Positions 27,182 through 36,627 are shown, counted from the stretch's first letter. The stretch: DNA of 38,212 nucleotides from Pseudomonadota bacterium (GCA_022572885.1 JACZVC010000027.1:1-38212), one strand, 5' to 3'. Program-made: numbers and translations. The notes: generated by a model not told the origin, from the letters alone.

Positions 27182-28294
27182 CTACCTGGTCCCGGCCGCG
27201 ATTGCCAGCAAGTCACCGCCGATAACTTCACGGCGCCAGCCACGGGTGGCCCTGGTGTCTGTTTCGCCGCGGGCCAGCGCCTGCAAGTCACGCCTGCCCG
27301 CGAGTAATTCGGGTTGCACCTGTAGTTCGCCGGCGCGCTGCACCAGCAGGACCTTGAGTTTTTTTAGCAGGGCCTTTTCCGCCTCACCGAGCCGCGCGAT
27401 GCTGTTGCCCGGGACCGATTCGCCAGTTTCCTGGGCCAGCGCCGTGAGCATCGCAGATCCATAACGCCTGAGTTTTGCTGTCGGCAGGTGCTTGATTCCG
27501 GCCAGGTCTTCAGTTTTTTCGGGATTCCGGCGGGCCAGTTCGACCAATGGCGCGTCCCTGACAATCCATTGCCTTGGCCGATTTTCGTGCTTCGCGGTTT
27601 TCTCGCGCCAGCCGGCCAGGGCTTTGAGTCTCACGCGCTGTTTTGCCACCAGTTTGCCGGCCCCTTTAACTCGCTGCCATGCAGTGTGGTCGTCTTGTTC
27701 ATACAACTTGCGGTTATACAGTTCGACGCTGTCTTCCTTGAACCAGCGTTCGCGATCGCCATTGATGATTTGCGCTTGCAAGCGTTCCATCATCGGGATC
27801 AGGTACAGAACATCTTCGGCCGCATAATCAAGTTGTGCCTGGGTCAGCGGTCTCGCGCACCACTGGGTGCGGGTCTGGGATTTACTGAGGCTGACGCTCA
27901 TCAGTTGCTCCACCAGCGTCGAATATCCAAGTTGCAGGTTATCGCCCAGGCACGCGGCCGCGATCTGGGTGTCGAATACCGGTTGCAGAGGTTCATCCGC
28001 GAATTGCAACAGCAGTTCGAGATCCTGGCGAGCGGAATGCATGATTTTTAGTTGCTTGCGGTTCGCCAGTAATTCGAACAAGGGGGCGAGATCCGGTATC
28101 GTCAGGTTGTCGATCAGGAATATCGCGTGCCGGGTTGCGATCTGCATCAGGCATAACTGGGAATAATAAGTATCTTCGCGCCGGAATTCGGTGTCCAGCC
28201 CGATCATCGGCGAACTGGCGATTTGTGCAATCGCATCAGCGAGATCAGCCTCGTTGCTAATAATTCGCACGGCTAATGTGGGAATGTTGCTCAC
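27182..28294 (-). CDS. rnd: Ribonuclease D
   Basis: A 3'-5' exoribonuclease of tRNA maturation. From the GTG at 28294 it has 370 residues, close to the 375 of E. coli; the frame extends 31 codons further up, but that part lacks similarity. The DEDDy exonuclease domain has IGLDTEF (D34, E36), MHSARQDLELL and YAAEDVLYLIPMM, with the catalytic Tyr/Asp. The C-terminal half has HRDC-type sequence around NRPRQWIVRDAPLVELARRNPE. The start is uncertain (AGGT is about 9 bases before the GTG). The hypothetical membrane protein gene lies divergently upstream. Confidence 0.93.
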   Translation of the reverse strand: MSNIPTLAVRIISNEADLADAIAQIASSPMIGLDTEFRREDTYYSQLCLMQIATRHAIFLIDNLTIPDLAPLFELLANRKQLKIMHSARQDLELLLQFADEPLQPVFDTQIAAACLGDNLQLGYSTLVEQLMSVSLSKSQTRTQWCARPLTQAQLDYAAEDVLYLIPMMERLQAQIINGDRERWFKEDSVELYNRKLYEQDDHTAWQRVKGAGKLVAKQRVRLKALAGWREKTAKHENRPRQWIVRDAPLVELARRNPEKTEDLAGIKHLPTAKLRRYGSAMLTALAQETGESVPGNSIARLGEAEKALLKKLKVLLVQRAGELQVQPELLAGRRDLQALARGETDTRATRGWRREVIGGDLLAIAAGTR

Positions 28295-28401
28295 AAAGAC
28301 ATACCTGTGTTGCACCCGTGGAAGTATCCGGCGATTGTTTGATTGGGTGAAATCCGGGCAGAGGGTATCATGCCCACTGACTGGCACGACAGGACGCAGA
28401 C

Positions 28402-28920
28402 ATGAGCCTTCTGCTGAAGGTATTCGCTGGAATCGCTTTTTTTCGCCGCGGACCGGAAGATCTGCCGGCGTCCCGGTTTCTGCTGGTGTTTAGTCTGCTG
28501 TTTTATACCGCCGGGACCATAGCGACATCATCGGTTTACGCGGAGGATGCGAAGCAGATTTTTCTCGAAGCGCTGGCTGATGTCAGCATGATGCTGCTTT
28601 GGTATGGTTCGTTGCTGGTTATTTACCAACGCCGTGCCCGCCTGCAACAAACACTGACTGCGTTATTCGGAACCGGCGCGTTGCTCTACCTGGTTGCCTT
28701 CCCGGTAATGAACTGGATGCAGCATCTGCTCGATGCGCAAACCGACCCACAATTGCCGACCTTGCTGATGATGGTCATATTGATTTGGTCGATTGCGGTG
28801 GTGGGTCAAATCGTTCATCGGGCGCTGGATATTCGATTCGGCTTGGGAATATTGATTGGTATCTGTTATTTTTTTTCCAGCGTGGCAGTCTTTTCATTTC
28901 TGTTTGGCGCCGATTCCTGA
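28402..28920 (+). CDS. Five-helix inner-membrane protein, function unknown
   Basis: 172 residues with about five hydrophobic helices (roughly 24-43, 58-78, 85-105, 119-140 and 147-168). After a short basic N-terminus comes a loop with FRRGPEDLPASR, a segment reminiscent of Yip1-type membrane proteins. I cannot assign a function. It lies 12 bases before mpl, so it is probably cotranscribed with this cell-wall recycling gene, and it is divergent from rnd. The ATG has no strong ribosome site. Codon use matches the neighbours. Confidence 0.8.
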   Translation: MSLLLKVFAGIAFFRRGPEDLPASRFLLVFSLLFYTAGTIATSSVYAEDAKQIFLEALADVSMMLLWYGSLLVIYQRRARLQQTLTALFGTGALLYLVAFPVMNWMQHLLDAQTDPQLPTLLMMVILIWSIAVVGQIVHRALDIRFGLGILIGICYFFSSVAVFSFLFGADS

Positions 28921-28932
28921 GACCGGATCCCG

Positions 28933-30294
28933 ATGCACATACACATACTTGGCATTTGCGGGACTTTTATGGGCGGCGTGGCGGCGCTGGCAAGAGAAGC
29001 CGGCCATAAGGTCACCGGCAGCGACCGGCAGGTTTATCCGCCAATGAGCACCCAGCTCGAGTCTCTCGGGGTCGCGATCCTGGATGAAGACGATCCGGCG
29101 CAACTGGAATCCCGACCCGATGAGGTCATTGTTGGCAATGTGATGTCACGCGGCCGGGGCGTCGTAGAAGCGTTGCTGAACAGTAACTTGCCCTACACCT
29201 CGGGACCGGAATGGCTGGCCCGGAATATACTAAAGGACCGCTGGGTGCTCGCCGTTGCCGGGACCCACGGCAAAACCAGTTGCAGCAGCATGCTGGCGTG
29301 GATTCTGGAAGATGCCGGCCTGAACCCGGGATTTCTGATCGGCGGTGTGGCGGGAAATTTTTCCGGCTCGGCACGACTGGGTGACGCGCCGTTCTTCGTG
29401 GTCGAGGCGGATGAGTACGATACGGCGTTTTTTGACAAACGCGCAAAATTTGTTCATTACCGGCCGCGCACCCTGGTGTTGAATAATCTCGAATATGATC
29501 ATGCCGATATTTACCCGGACCTGTCTGCTATCGGGACGCAGTTTCACCACCTGGTTCGAACCGTGCCTGGCGATGGCCTTATTGTCTGCAATGGCGATGA
29601 CGATAATTTGACTGAGGTGATCGGGCAGGGCTGCTGGACCCGTTGTGAAAAATTTCTTGGGGATGGTGAGTGGCAGGCAAGGCACGATCCGTCCAGCCAA
29701 CGATTGCAAATCAGTTTTGCCCAAACGGATCAGGCTGAGTGCAGTTGGCAGATGAACGGCGATCATAATGTTGCCAACGCGCTTGCCGCGGTGGCCGCGG
29801 CAAGACATGCTGGTGTTACGCTGGCCTCGTCCGTGGCATCGTTGAGCCGCTTTGCCGGTGTCAAAAGGCGGATGGAATTGCGTGGTGAGGTAAGGGGCGT
29901 TTCCGTGTATGACGATTTTGCCCATCATCCGACGGCGATCAGGGCGACGCTTGAAGGGATTAAAGAGGCGCACCCGGGATCTCGTATTCACGCGGTGCTC
30001 GAGCCCCGTTCCAATACCATGCGCCTGGGCGTCCATCGCGATCGCCTCGCCGAATCCCTGCGGCCGGCCGATCGGTCCTGGTTGTTCAGGCCAGCCGATC
30101 TAGCCTGGGATCTCGACGAAAGCATGGCTCTGCCAGGTCAGCACTTCAGCGTTTATGACGATACCGATGAGATGACCATGGATATCGTGGATGATGCGCG
30201 CGAGGGTGATATCGTCGTGGTGATGAGCAACGGCGCGTTTAACCAAATTCATCAAAAGTTGCTGGATGGCCTGGCAACCGATACTGGAGCCTGA
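28933..30294 (+). CDS. mpl: UDP-N-acetylmuramate:tripeptide ligase
   Basis: Recycles peptidoglycan by joining the L-Ala-D-Glu-meso-Dap tripeptide to UDP-MurNAc. It has 453 residues of the Mur ligase fold. The N-terminal UDP-binding part begins HIHILGICGTFMGG, and the ATP site GTHGKT is at 110-115. FVVEADEYDTAFFDKR and NLEYDHADIYPDL are Mpl-type, and YDDFAHHPTAIRATL marks the C-terminal domain. It starts 12 bases after the small membrane protein and ends three bases before ubiX, so the three genes form one transcript. Confidence 0.97.
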   Translation: MHIHILGICGTFMGGVAALAREAGHKVTGSDRQVYPPMSTQLESLGVAILDEDDPAQLESRPDEVIVGNVMSRGRGVVEALLNSNLPYTSGPEWLARNILKDRWVLAVAGTHGKTSCSSMLAWILEDAGLNPGFLIGGVAGNFSGSARLGDAPFFVVEADEYDTAFFDKRAKFVHYRPRTLVLNNLEYDHADIYPDLSAIGTQFHHLVRTVPGDGLIVCNGDDDNLTEVIGQGCWTRCEKFLGDGEWQARHDPSSQRLQISFAQTDQAECSWQMNGDHNVANALAAVAAARHAGVTLASSVASLSRFAGVKRRMELRGEVRGVSVYDDFAHHPTAIRATLEGIKEAHPGSRIHAVLEPRSNTMRLGVHRDRLAESLRPADRSWLFRPADLAWDLDESMALPGQHFSVYDDTDEMTMDIVDDAREGDIVVVMSNGAFNQIHQKLLDGLATDTGA

Positions 30295-30297
30295 TCA

Positions 30298-30915
30298 GTG
30301 GACCGGCAAGACGCAAAAAAAACCATAAGCCTGGCCTGGAGCGGTGCTTCCGGCGCGCAATACGGCATCCGCTTGCTCGAGTGTCTGCTTGGCGCCGGTC
30401 ACCGGGTTTACCTGATGTTGTCCAAACCCGCCCAGATCGTAATTGCGGAAGAAACGGATTTAGCTTTGCCGGGCCGCAGCAGTGAAATTGCCCGCGTCCT
30501 GCAAGAAAAATTCTCGGTTTCCGAGGATCGGCTGCGGGTTTTCGGTCGAGAGGAGTGGACCGCGCCGGTGGCCAGCGGGTCGGCAAGAATTGATGCGATG
30601 GTGATTTGCCCTTGCAGCATGGCGACCGTGTCAGCGGTTGCCGCCGGCGCCAGCAAAACCCTGATCGAAAGAGCCGCCGATGTCATGCTCAAAGAGGGGC
30701 GCAAACTGGTTCTGGTGCCGCGGGAGACCCCATTTTCGATCATCCACCTGGAAAATATGCTGCGGCTGGCCAGGGCAGGCGCCATCGTTCTGCCCGCCAG
30801 TCCGGGTTTCTATGGGCGGCCGGAAAGCGTGGACGAACTGGTCGATTTTGTGGTCGCGCGCATACTGGACCAGCTGGATATTCCGCATCAGCTTTTAAAA
30901 CCCTGGGGCAGTTAA
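30298..30915 (+). CDS. ubiX: Flavin prenyltransferase UbiX
   Basis: Makes the prenylated flavin cofactor used by UbiD-type decarboxylases in ubiquinone synthesis. It has 205 residues starting at a GTG (30298). Motifs are SGASGAQYGIRLLE for FMN binding, VICPCSMATVSAVAAGAS, RAADVMLKEGRKLVLVPRETPFS and LPASPGFYGRPES. Length and motifs match the family fully. It follows mpl by three bases. ubiD is not in the window. Confidence 0.96.
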   Translation: MDRQDAKKTISLAWSGASGAQYGIRLLECLLGAGHRVYLMLSKPAQIVIAEETDLALPGRSSEIARVLQEKFSVSEDRLRVFGREEWTAPVASGSARIDAMVICPCSMATVSAVAAGASKTLIERAADVMLKEGRKLVLVPRETPFSIIHLENMLRLARAGAIVLPASPGFYGRPESVDELVDFVVARILDQLDIPHQLLKPWGS

Positions 30916-30932
30916 AACGGCCAGTGCGATCC

Positions 30933-30961
30933 GTTGCCTAGCAACCAGCAACCGCCGGTTG
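30933..30961. other. Two adjacent small palindromes after ubiX
   Basis: GTTGC-CTA-GCAAC (30933-30945) and CAACC-GCC-GGTTG (30949-30961) lie three bases apart in the 143-base gap before the Lon-domain gene. No T-run follows. They could be a regulator site or stem-loops at the end of the mpl-ubiX message. Confidence 0.35.
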
Positions 30962-31058
30962 TCCATATGACCCATATCAATGGCTGGCAAATTGCCGGTC
31001 GCATACTATGCTTAGACCAGAGGGGACTAGAGATATTTCCCGCTGTGAAATCGGCACC

Positions 31059-31649
31059 ATGAATCTGCAGACCATAGCCCTGTTTCCTTTACATACCGTC
31101 CTGTTTCCCGGCGGACCGCTACCGCTGAGAGTTTTTGAAACCCGTTACCTGGACATGATTCGCCGCAGTCTCAAAGGCGAACAGGATTTTGGCGTTATCC
31201 AGATCCAGTCGGGTTCCGAGGGAGAGACTTCATCTATCTATTCGACGGGTACGATTGCCAGGATCGTCGACTGGAGCCAGGGTGACGATGGCATCCTGGG
31301 GATCGTGGTTCACGGGGGAGCCAGGTTTCGGGTTTTGCAGGCGGAGACGCTTCCCGATGGGCTGAATGTAGGGCGCGTGGACGTCCTCGAAGAAGACCCG
31401 GGAACCCTGGTGCCGGTCGAATATGCGCTGATGGCCGAAGTGCTGGAAAAAATTCTGAATAGCCTGGAAGAGCAATACGCGAGCGTCAGCAGAGACATGC
31501 AAAACGCCGGTTGGGTGGCCAATCGGCTGGCAGAGTTGCTGCCGCTGGACATGGTCGACAAGCAGGCGTGTCTGGAAATCGCCGAACCGTTGGCCCGGCT
31601 GCGTCAGTTACAGGGCATGATCCGGGAGAGCAGGGCCGACGACGAATAA
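31059..31649 (+). CDS. Lon N-terminal (substrate-binding) domain protein
   Basis: 196 residues consisting only of the LON substrate-binding domain, without the ATPase or protease parts of Lon. It begins MNLQTIALFPLHTVLFPGGPLPLRVFETRYLDM, the standard start of the family, so the ATG at 31059 is preferred over the one at 31008. LGIVVHGGARFRV and EPLARLRQLQGMI are further marks. Stand-alone proteins of this type are common in proteobacteria, but their role is not established. The gene has a weak ribosome site and converges with hemL at a gap of 18 bases. Confidence 0.92.
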   Translation: MNLQTIALFPLHTVLFPGGPLPLRVFETRYLDMIRRSLKGEQDFGVIQIQSGSEGETSSIYSTGTIARIVDWSQGDDGILGIVVHGGARFRVLQAETLPDGLNVGRVDVLEEDPGTLVPVEYALMAEVLEKILNSLEEQYASVSRDMQNAGWVANRLAELLPLDMVDKQACLEIAEPLARLRQLQGMIRESRADDE

Positions 31650-31667
31650 TCATCGTTGCCGTTCTAG

Positions 31668-32936
31668 TTACAGGTCGCTGAATACCTTCGCTGCCGCCTC
31701 CAGCGTCGTTTCAATATCCTGCTCGCTGTGTGCCGACGAGATAAATCCCGCCTCGAAGGCCGATGGGGCGAGATAAATGCCGGCATCGAGCATGCCGTGG
31801 AAGAATTTTCTGAAACGATCCTGATCGCAAGCCATGACCTGTTCAAAGCAGGTGACCGGCGAGTCGTCGCTAAAAAATATTCCGAACATGCCGCCGACGG
31901 CGTTGCTGCTGAACGGCACCCCTGCCTGATCCGCGATCTTCTGCAGTCCCGCGCTCAGCTCGTTGCAGCTTTTCTCCAGGCGGTCATGGAACCCGGGTTC
32001 GCTGATCAACTCCAGGGTCTGCAATCCCGCGCTCATGGCGATCGGGTTGCCGGACAAGGTGCCGGCCTGGTAGACCGGGCCCAATGGCGCAAGCTGTTCC
32101 ATGATGTCACAGCGGCCGCCAAAGGCGCCGACCGGCATGCCGCCGCCGATGATTTTTCCCAGGGTGGTCAGATCGGGCATCACGCCATAGCGTTGCTGTG
32201 CTCCGCCCAGTGCGACCCGGAATCCGGTCATGACCTCGTCAAAAATCAGCACGCTGCCATGTTCGCTGCAAAGTTTTCTCAATTCCTCGAGGAAGCCGGC
32301 AACCGGCGGAACGCAGTTCATGTTGCCGGCTACCGGTTCCACGATGACGCAGGCGATGTCCTTGCCATGCTGGGCAAAACATTGCAGCAACTGTTGTGGA
32401 TCGTTGTAGCGCAGGCATAAGGTGCTGGCGGCAACTGCCTCCGGGATGCCGGGTGAGGTCGGCACGCCAAGCGTAAGAGCGCCTGACCCCGCCTTGACCA
32501 GCAGGGAATCGGAGTGGCCGTGATAACAGCCTTCAAACTTGAGCAGCAACTCGCGCCCGGTATATCCCCGAGCCAGTCGTATCGCGCTCATGGTCGCCTC
32601 GGTTCCCGAACTGACCATGCGAACCATTTCCACCGATGGCACCAGGCGGCAGACCAGTTCGGCCAGCTCGGTCTCGATTTCCGTAGGTGCGCCAAAACTC
32701 AGGCCCAATCGGGCTCGTTCGGTGACCGTTTGAATCACTTTCGGGTGCGCATGACCCAAAATCATGGGGCCCCACGATCCAACGTAGTCGATGTACTCGC
32801 GGCCGTTGCTGTCGGTAACGCGTGAACCCAATGCCTTGCTGATAAAAACAGGTTCACCACCTACGCCGGCAAATGCACGGACCGGGGAGTTCACGCCACC
32901 CGGTATGTATTTCGTTGCATGGCTAAAAAGAGTCAA
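31668..32936 (-). CDS. hemL: Glutamate-1-semialdehyde 2,1-aminomutase
   Basis: Converts glutamate-1-semialdehyde to 5-aminolevulinate for heme by the C5 pathway. It has 422 residues. The family start [14 protein letters not shown] is near residue 10. The PLP lysine is K261 in [17 protein letters not shown], matching K265 of E. coli with a start four residues shorter. FDEVMTGFR holds the cofactor Asp. The start is a TTG at 32936 with GGAG six bases upstream. It is divergent from rubredoxin across a 286-base gap; thiE, often located between the two in related genomes, is absent. Confidence 0.97.
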   Translation of the reverse strand: MTLFSHATKYIPGGVNSPVRAFAGVGGEPVFISKALGSRVTDSNGREYIDYVGSWGPMILGHAHPKVIQTVTERARLGLSFGAPTEIETELAELVCRLVPSVEMVRMVSSGTEATMSAIRLARGYTGRELLLKFEGCYHGHSDSLLVKAGSGALTLGVPTSPGIPEAVAASTLCLRYNDPQQLLQCFAQHGKDIACVIVEPVAGNMNCVPPVAGFLEELRKLCSEHGSVLIFDEVMTGFRVALGGAQQRYGVMPDLTTLGKIIGGGMPVGAFGGRCDIMEQLAPLGPVYQAGTLSGNPIAMSAGLQTLELISEPGFHDRLEKSCNELSAGLQKIADQAGVPFSSNAVGGMFGIFFSDDSPVTCFEQVMACDQDRFRKFFHGMLDAGIYLAPSAFEAGFISSAHSEQDIETTLEAAAKVFSDL

Positions 32937-33222
32937 TGCTTTCTCCGTGGTTTAGCCTGACCATCCGGCGAACCTTTCCTGGGTCGGGTTTCATAACTGC
33001 AAGTGTAGCGGAGTCTGTCTGACCTGGGACTAATCTACTGTGGCGGCCTGAAATAGTCCCATATATTCGATCATTCTGGTTTTATAGAATCACTATTTGC
33101 CATGATCGATCGAAAGTCTCGTCTCTATTTCCCACCGGTCTCGCTTCGATCCCCTAAATCAGACAGGCTACCGGAGAACATGCGACAATGCAGCCAGGGT
33201 TTGACTAGGAAAACGGTGTTTG
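32937..33222. promoter_or_regulatory. hemL-rubredoxin divergent intergenic region
   Basis: No gene is visible in these 286 bases. The stretch is less GC-rich in the middle. It contains an inverted repeat GGGACTA (33026-33032) with TAGTCCC (33054-33060), and ATTCT...AGAAT around TTTTATAGAATC further right. These could be operator or promoter parts for the two divergent genes, but I cannot assign a promoter with confidence. Confidence 0.4.
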
Positions 33223-33387
33223 ATGAAAGCCTATATGTGCGTTATTTGCGGGTATATTTATGAAGAAGAGCAGGGCGATCCGGGTTCCGGAATCGAACCG
33301 CGTACCCGCTGGGACGACGTGCCCTTGTCGTGGCGCTGCCCGGATTGCGGCGCCGGCAAGGAAGACTTCGAAATGGTCGAAATCTAG
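33223..33387 (+). CDS. Rubredoxin
   Basis: A 54-residue one-iron electron carrier. The Fe(SCys)4 ligands are C6, C9, C39 and C42 in [17 protein letters not shown] and [16 protein letters not shown]. Length and spacing are those of classical rubredoxins, with the aromatic core residues Y11, Y13, W30 and W37. The start is the ATG at 33223; an AGGA lies 12 bases before it, rather far. It is probably a single gene. The redox partner is unknown; in pseudomonads rubredoxins serve alkane oxidation or stress defence. Confidence 0.97.
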   Translation: MKAYMCVICGYIYEEEQGDPGSGIEPRTRWDDVPLSWRCPDCGAGKEDFEMVEI

Positions 33388-33442
33388 ACCCGCACTCATG
33401 ATCCACGATCCCTGGCGACAGGCAGGCTAAAGCCGGCGCCGG

Positions 33443-34348
33443 TTACAAGCGGTGGATTTTGAATCCGCGCTTACGAAGCAATTCGATCACACCATGCTCG
33501 CCGAGCAGGTGCAGTGCCCCGACGATGACCATATAGTCTTGCGTGCCCAGCCGGAGAATTTCTGTCAGTTGCTGCTCCCACGCCAGGTTCCGCTGGTCGA
33601 TCAGCTCATCGAACAGCTCCGGATATTCGTCGAATGAATCGAGCAATAACATTTCGAGCGCTTGTACGTCGCCCGTTTTCCACGCCTCCAGCAGCTTTTT
33701 GATCTCACCCGTCAACTGGTCGAGTTCCGCCAGCGTTTTTTCGAGAAACATGGCCTGGTCGGCATCACTCAAAGAGGCAAAGATATTCAGCTGTTGCTCC
33801 ATGGTTTCCAGACCTTCCACTGGCTTGTTATCCGCCATCGCCTGGCGGAGGAAGTGCTGCTCAACACCGATCTCCGGTGAGTAGCCGGCCTGCCTCAGCG
33901 ACCACTCCAGCACCATCAGTGCGGCAAACCATGGGCGCACCGCGGCGTATCGTTCCAGGTCTATGCCCAGCGCCAGCGCACTTTCTCTGGAACGGTTGAA
34001 GGAGGCGTCGCCCATCAAGGATCTGAGACTGCTGCCGCCCGGAGCCATCGCCAGTGAACGGATCAACGTGGTACTTTCCAGCGGGTCCAGGTCGTCGAGA
34101 TCGAGTTCCATGATCAACGCATCTGATTTCCGGTAAACCTCGCTCAATACAGCGGGCAGTGGGTAGTCTTCCTCGCGCAGGACATGAATCGATCCGGCCA
34201 GGTACAGCGTTACCTGGTCTGATTGCACGGCATAAACCAGACCCCGTTGTTCCGGGCCGGCCACTGCTGCCAGTGATGGGATGAGAAATACGAGCAGCGC
34301 AACGGCGTTGAAAAATCGGCGGGGATAGCGGGATTTCGGGGTATTCAT
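33443..34348 (-). CDS. TraB/GumN family protein, exported
   Basis: 301 residues from the ATG at 34348, with a signal peptide ending near AAVA at about residue 30. Family motifs are LAGSIHVLREEDYPLP, GVEQHFLRQA, VEGLETMEQQLNIFASL and, at the end, MVIVGALHLLGEHGVIELLRKRGF, with the paired GxxH motifs thought to form a metal site. Some members of the family are metalloproteases, others have roles in polysaccharide export or are unknown. It starts one base after the stop of the class II aldolase gene, so the two are probably translated in a coupled manner. The frame continues 46 codons upstream inside the aldolase and is rejected as a start. Confidence 0.9.
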   Translation of the reverse strand: MNTPKSRYPRRFFNAVALLVFLIPSLAAVAGPEQRGLVYAVQSDQVTLYLAGSIHVLREEDYPLPAVLSEVYRKSDALIMELDLDDLDPLESTTLIRSLAMAPGGSSLRSLMGDASFNRSRESALALGIDLERYAAVRPWFAALMVLEWSLRQAGYSPEIGVEQHFLRQAMADNKPVEGLETMEQQLNIFASLSDADQAMFLEKTLAELDQLTGEIKKLLEAWKTGDVQALEMLLLDSFDEYPELFDELIDQRNLAWEQQLTEILRLGTQDYMVIVGALHLLGEHGVIELLRKRGFKIHRL

Positions 34349-34349
34349 G

Positions 34350-34916
34350 TCAGCTGCCTCTCGCCGGCTGGTTTTGCCTGGCCAGGTAAATAATTCTCGC
34401 CGACGCTTCCAGGGCACATGTCCACTTGTAAGCGAGATCCAGGTTTTCGCCGTGCGCGTAAACCCCGTGGCCTTTGACAATCGCAACTTTTGCCTGGCTC
34501 AGTGCCTCGGCAACGGCGGCCGGCGACTGGGCCAGGTAATCGCTGTATTCGATGTTCAGCAACGGCACGTGATCGAAATAAAAGGCGCCCTCAAAATCCC
34601 TCGGCGCCAATTCCTCACCATCCAGCGTCAAGGCGATGCAATGCGGGCCATGGCTGTGCAGAATCGCGTTGGTCGTTGGCGAGCGACGGTAAACCGATAG
34701 GTGCAACGGGGCATCCAGTGAAGCGCCAGCCGGCGGATCTTCATCCAGGACGCAGCGTATAAGGTTTTTGGCAACCAACGTATCCGCGCAGCAGCCGCTG
34801 GGGGTTACCCAGACCCCGTCTTGGTTTCTTATCGAGGCATTGCCGGAGTGAGAATCGTTCAACCCGTACTGCCGCAGCCAGCGGTAATATCGCACCAGTT
34901 CGTCTTTCGAGTTCAT
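34350..34916 (-). CDS. Class II aldolase/adducin family protein
   Basis: 188 residues of the FucA/AraD/MtnB fold, which binds zinc and cleaves or epimerises sugar phosphates or dehydrates methylthioribulose phosphate. Zinc ligands are H87 and H89 (ILHSHGPHC) and H150 (VKGHGVYAHG). Relative to L-fuculose-phosphate aldolase (E73, H92, H94, H155), the spacing is exactly 19 and 61 residues, and the position of the catalytic Glu is D68. HSGNASIR at about 23-30 forms the phosphate-binding loop. The substrate cannot be inferred, and MtnB partners are not seen in the window. It is the first gene of a two-gene unit with the TraB/GumN protein. Confidence 0.88.
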   Translation of the reverse strand: MNSKDELVRYYRWLRQYGLNDSHSGNASIRNQDGVWVTPSGCCADTLVAKNLIRCVLDEDPPAGASLDAPLHLSVYRRSPTTNAILHSHGPHCIALTLDGEELAPRDFEGAFYFDHVPLLNIEYSDYLAQSPAAVAEALSQAKVAIVKGHGVYAHGENLDLAYKWTCALEASARIIYLARQNQPARGS

Positions 34917-34963
34917 CGACGCATTCTATGGGAAGCGATGCTTGCGCGGGAAGTCTGCCGGTA

Positions 34964-35785
34964 TTAACGGGCAGCGGTTTTGTCGGCAGGGGTGTTCATC
35001 CATTCGACACCGCTGTCGATGGAGCCATCGGCAGCCAGTTCCAGCCAGCGAAACCCGGGCGGCAACTCATCCAGTGCAAAATCGTCGCTATGGGGTTTGA
35101 ACTGGGCACAGGTCGAGGGGCTGCTCAGGTAGCGCACACCGTTGCGGATGTTGTCGGACTCCTGGTGTACGTGGCCCCAGACCACACCGCGCACGTTGGC
35201 ATAACGGTCAATGATCTCGAGAAACTGGTCGGCATTGCGTAGCCCCACGCTGTCGAGCCAACGGCTGCCCATATTGATGGGGTGGTGGTGCAGGCACACC
35301 AGTACATGTTTGTTGTCTGCCTCGTCGAGCAAACCATCGAGCCGTTCGAGTTCGCTGTCGCGCAGCAGACCACCGGCGTCGACCGCCAGCCAGGTATCGA
35401 GGAAAATCATTCTCCAGGTCGCCAGGTCTGCGTGGCCGCAGTATTGGAATGGGGTATCCGACAGGATCTCCCGCATCGTTTCCGGATCGTCGTGGTTGCC
35501 CGGCAGGGTAAATACCCTGGCATTGTTCCTGGCGGCAAACCGTCTCAGCAACTTGTGAAAATGCTCATATCCTTCCCGGGTGCCGTCATGAACCAGGTCG
35601 CCGGTGGCTAGAATTGCATCGGGTAGCCAGCCAAGACCCGCAGTCTGATCCAGGACGTCCTGCAGCGAGCGATAAGTGTCGACGCCACGCATGGCGCGAC
35701 CGATGTTGGCGCTCAGGTGCGGGTCGGTAACCTGCAGGAGTCGCAGAGTGTCGCCGTGGCCCGGATTGTCCGTCACGGTATTCAT
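34964..35785 (-). CDS. cpdA: 3',5'-cyclic-AMP phosphodiesterase CpdA
   Basis: A binuclear metallophosphoesterase that hydrolyses cAMP in the cytoplasm. From the ATG at 35785 it has 273 residues; an ATG at 35803 would add six, and neither has a good ribosome site. Metal motifs are in order: QVTDPHL, ATGDLVHDG, LPGNHDDP, CLHHHPINMG and VWGHVHQE. The segment LDSVGLRNADQFLE and the C-terminal PSTCAQFKPHSDDFALD are very close to E. coli CpdA, which supports the specific name. It is divergent from the O-methyltransferase gene with 34 bases between starts, so the promoters must overlap coding DNA. Confidence 0.93.
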   Translation of the reverse strand: MNTVTDNPGHGDTLRLLQVTDPHLSANIGRAMRGVDTYRSLQDVLDQTAGLGWLPDAILATGDLVHDGTREGYEHFHKLLRRFAARNNARVFTLPGNHDDPETMREILSDTPFQYCGHADLATWRMIFLDTWLAVDAGGLLRDSELERLDGLLDEADNKHVLVCLHHHPINMGSRWLDSVGLRNADQFLEIIDRYANVRGVVWGHVHQESDNIRNGVRYLSSPSTCAQFKPHSDDFALDELPPGFRWLELAADGSIDSGVEWMNTPADKTAAR

Positions 35786-35819
35786 AGAGACGAATGATAT
35801 CATTAGGATTTTAACCAGG

Positions 35820-36497
35820 ATGCGAACTGTGTCAAAGCGTACGATAAAGCTGGATCAGCCGCTGTACGATTATTTGCTCGAAATATCGCTCCGTGAGGCC
35901 CCGATTTTAAAGGCTTTGCGCGAAGAAACGGCGGCAGATCCCATGCACAATATGCAAATAGCGCCTGAACAAGGCCAGTTCATGGCCTTGCTGGCGAAGC
36001 TAATCGATGCGCGGCGGTATATCGAAGTCGGTGTTTTTACCGGTTATAGCAGCCTGGCTGTCGGCCTGGCCTTACCCGATGATGGCGAGATTATCGCCTG
36101 TGATGTCAATGCGGAGTGGACCGGTATCGCCAAACGGTACTGGCGGCAGGCGGGCCTGGAGGGGCGCATACACCTGCACCTGGCGCCGGCGAACGAAACC
36201 CTGCAGATGCTGCTGGACCAGGGTCAGGAGGAGCGGTTCGATTTCGCCTTTATCGATGCCGACAAGGAAAGCTATGCCGCCTATTACGAATTGCTGTTGC
36301 GGCTTATCCGTCCCGGCGGGCTGATTGCTGTCGACAACGTATTGTGGGGCGGCGCGGTAATCGATCCCGACAAGAATGACCCGGACACCGAGGCGATCCG
36401 CAAATTCAACCGCTCACTGCTGGGGGACGCGCGGGTGGACATCAGCCTGGTCCCGATCGGTGACGGCCTGACGCTGGCGCGCAAGAAAAACTTCTGA
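35820..36497 (+). CDS. SAM-dependent class I O-methyltransferase
   Basis: 225 residues of the catechol/caffeoyl-CoA O-methyltransferase type. The SAM site is YIEVGVFTGYSSLAVGLAL with the acidic IIACDVN after it. The metal-binding FIDADK has D146 and D148, and the VDNVLWGGAV segment has D172 and N173, so the metal triad is complete. The start is either the ATG at 35820 or a GTG at 35829 (AGGA 9 bases upstream); a frame extension back to 35676 lies inside cpdA. Substrate unknown. Codon use is similar to the rest of the chromosome. Confidence 0.93.
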   Translation: MRTVSKRTIKLDQPLYDYLLEISLREAPILKALREETAADPMHNMQIAPEQGQFMALLAKLIDARRYIEVGVFTGYSSLAVGLALPDDGEIIACDVNAEWTGIAKRYWRQAGLEGRIHLHLAPANETLQMLLDQGQEERFDFAFIDADKESYAAYYELLLRLIRPGGLIAVDNVLWGGAVIDPDKNDPDTEAIRKFNRSLLGDARVDISLVPIGDGLTLARKKNF

Positions 36498-36627
36498 GTC
36501 CAGTGATTCATAGGCTTTGGTTTTTGCCGCCTGAGTGGTGGAATAGCTCACGAAGATATATGCTTGATCCGATTCAATGCGTATATGCGGGAATCGAAAC
36601 CCAATCACAGTGAAGGGGAGAAATAGA

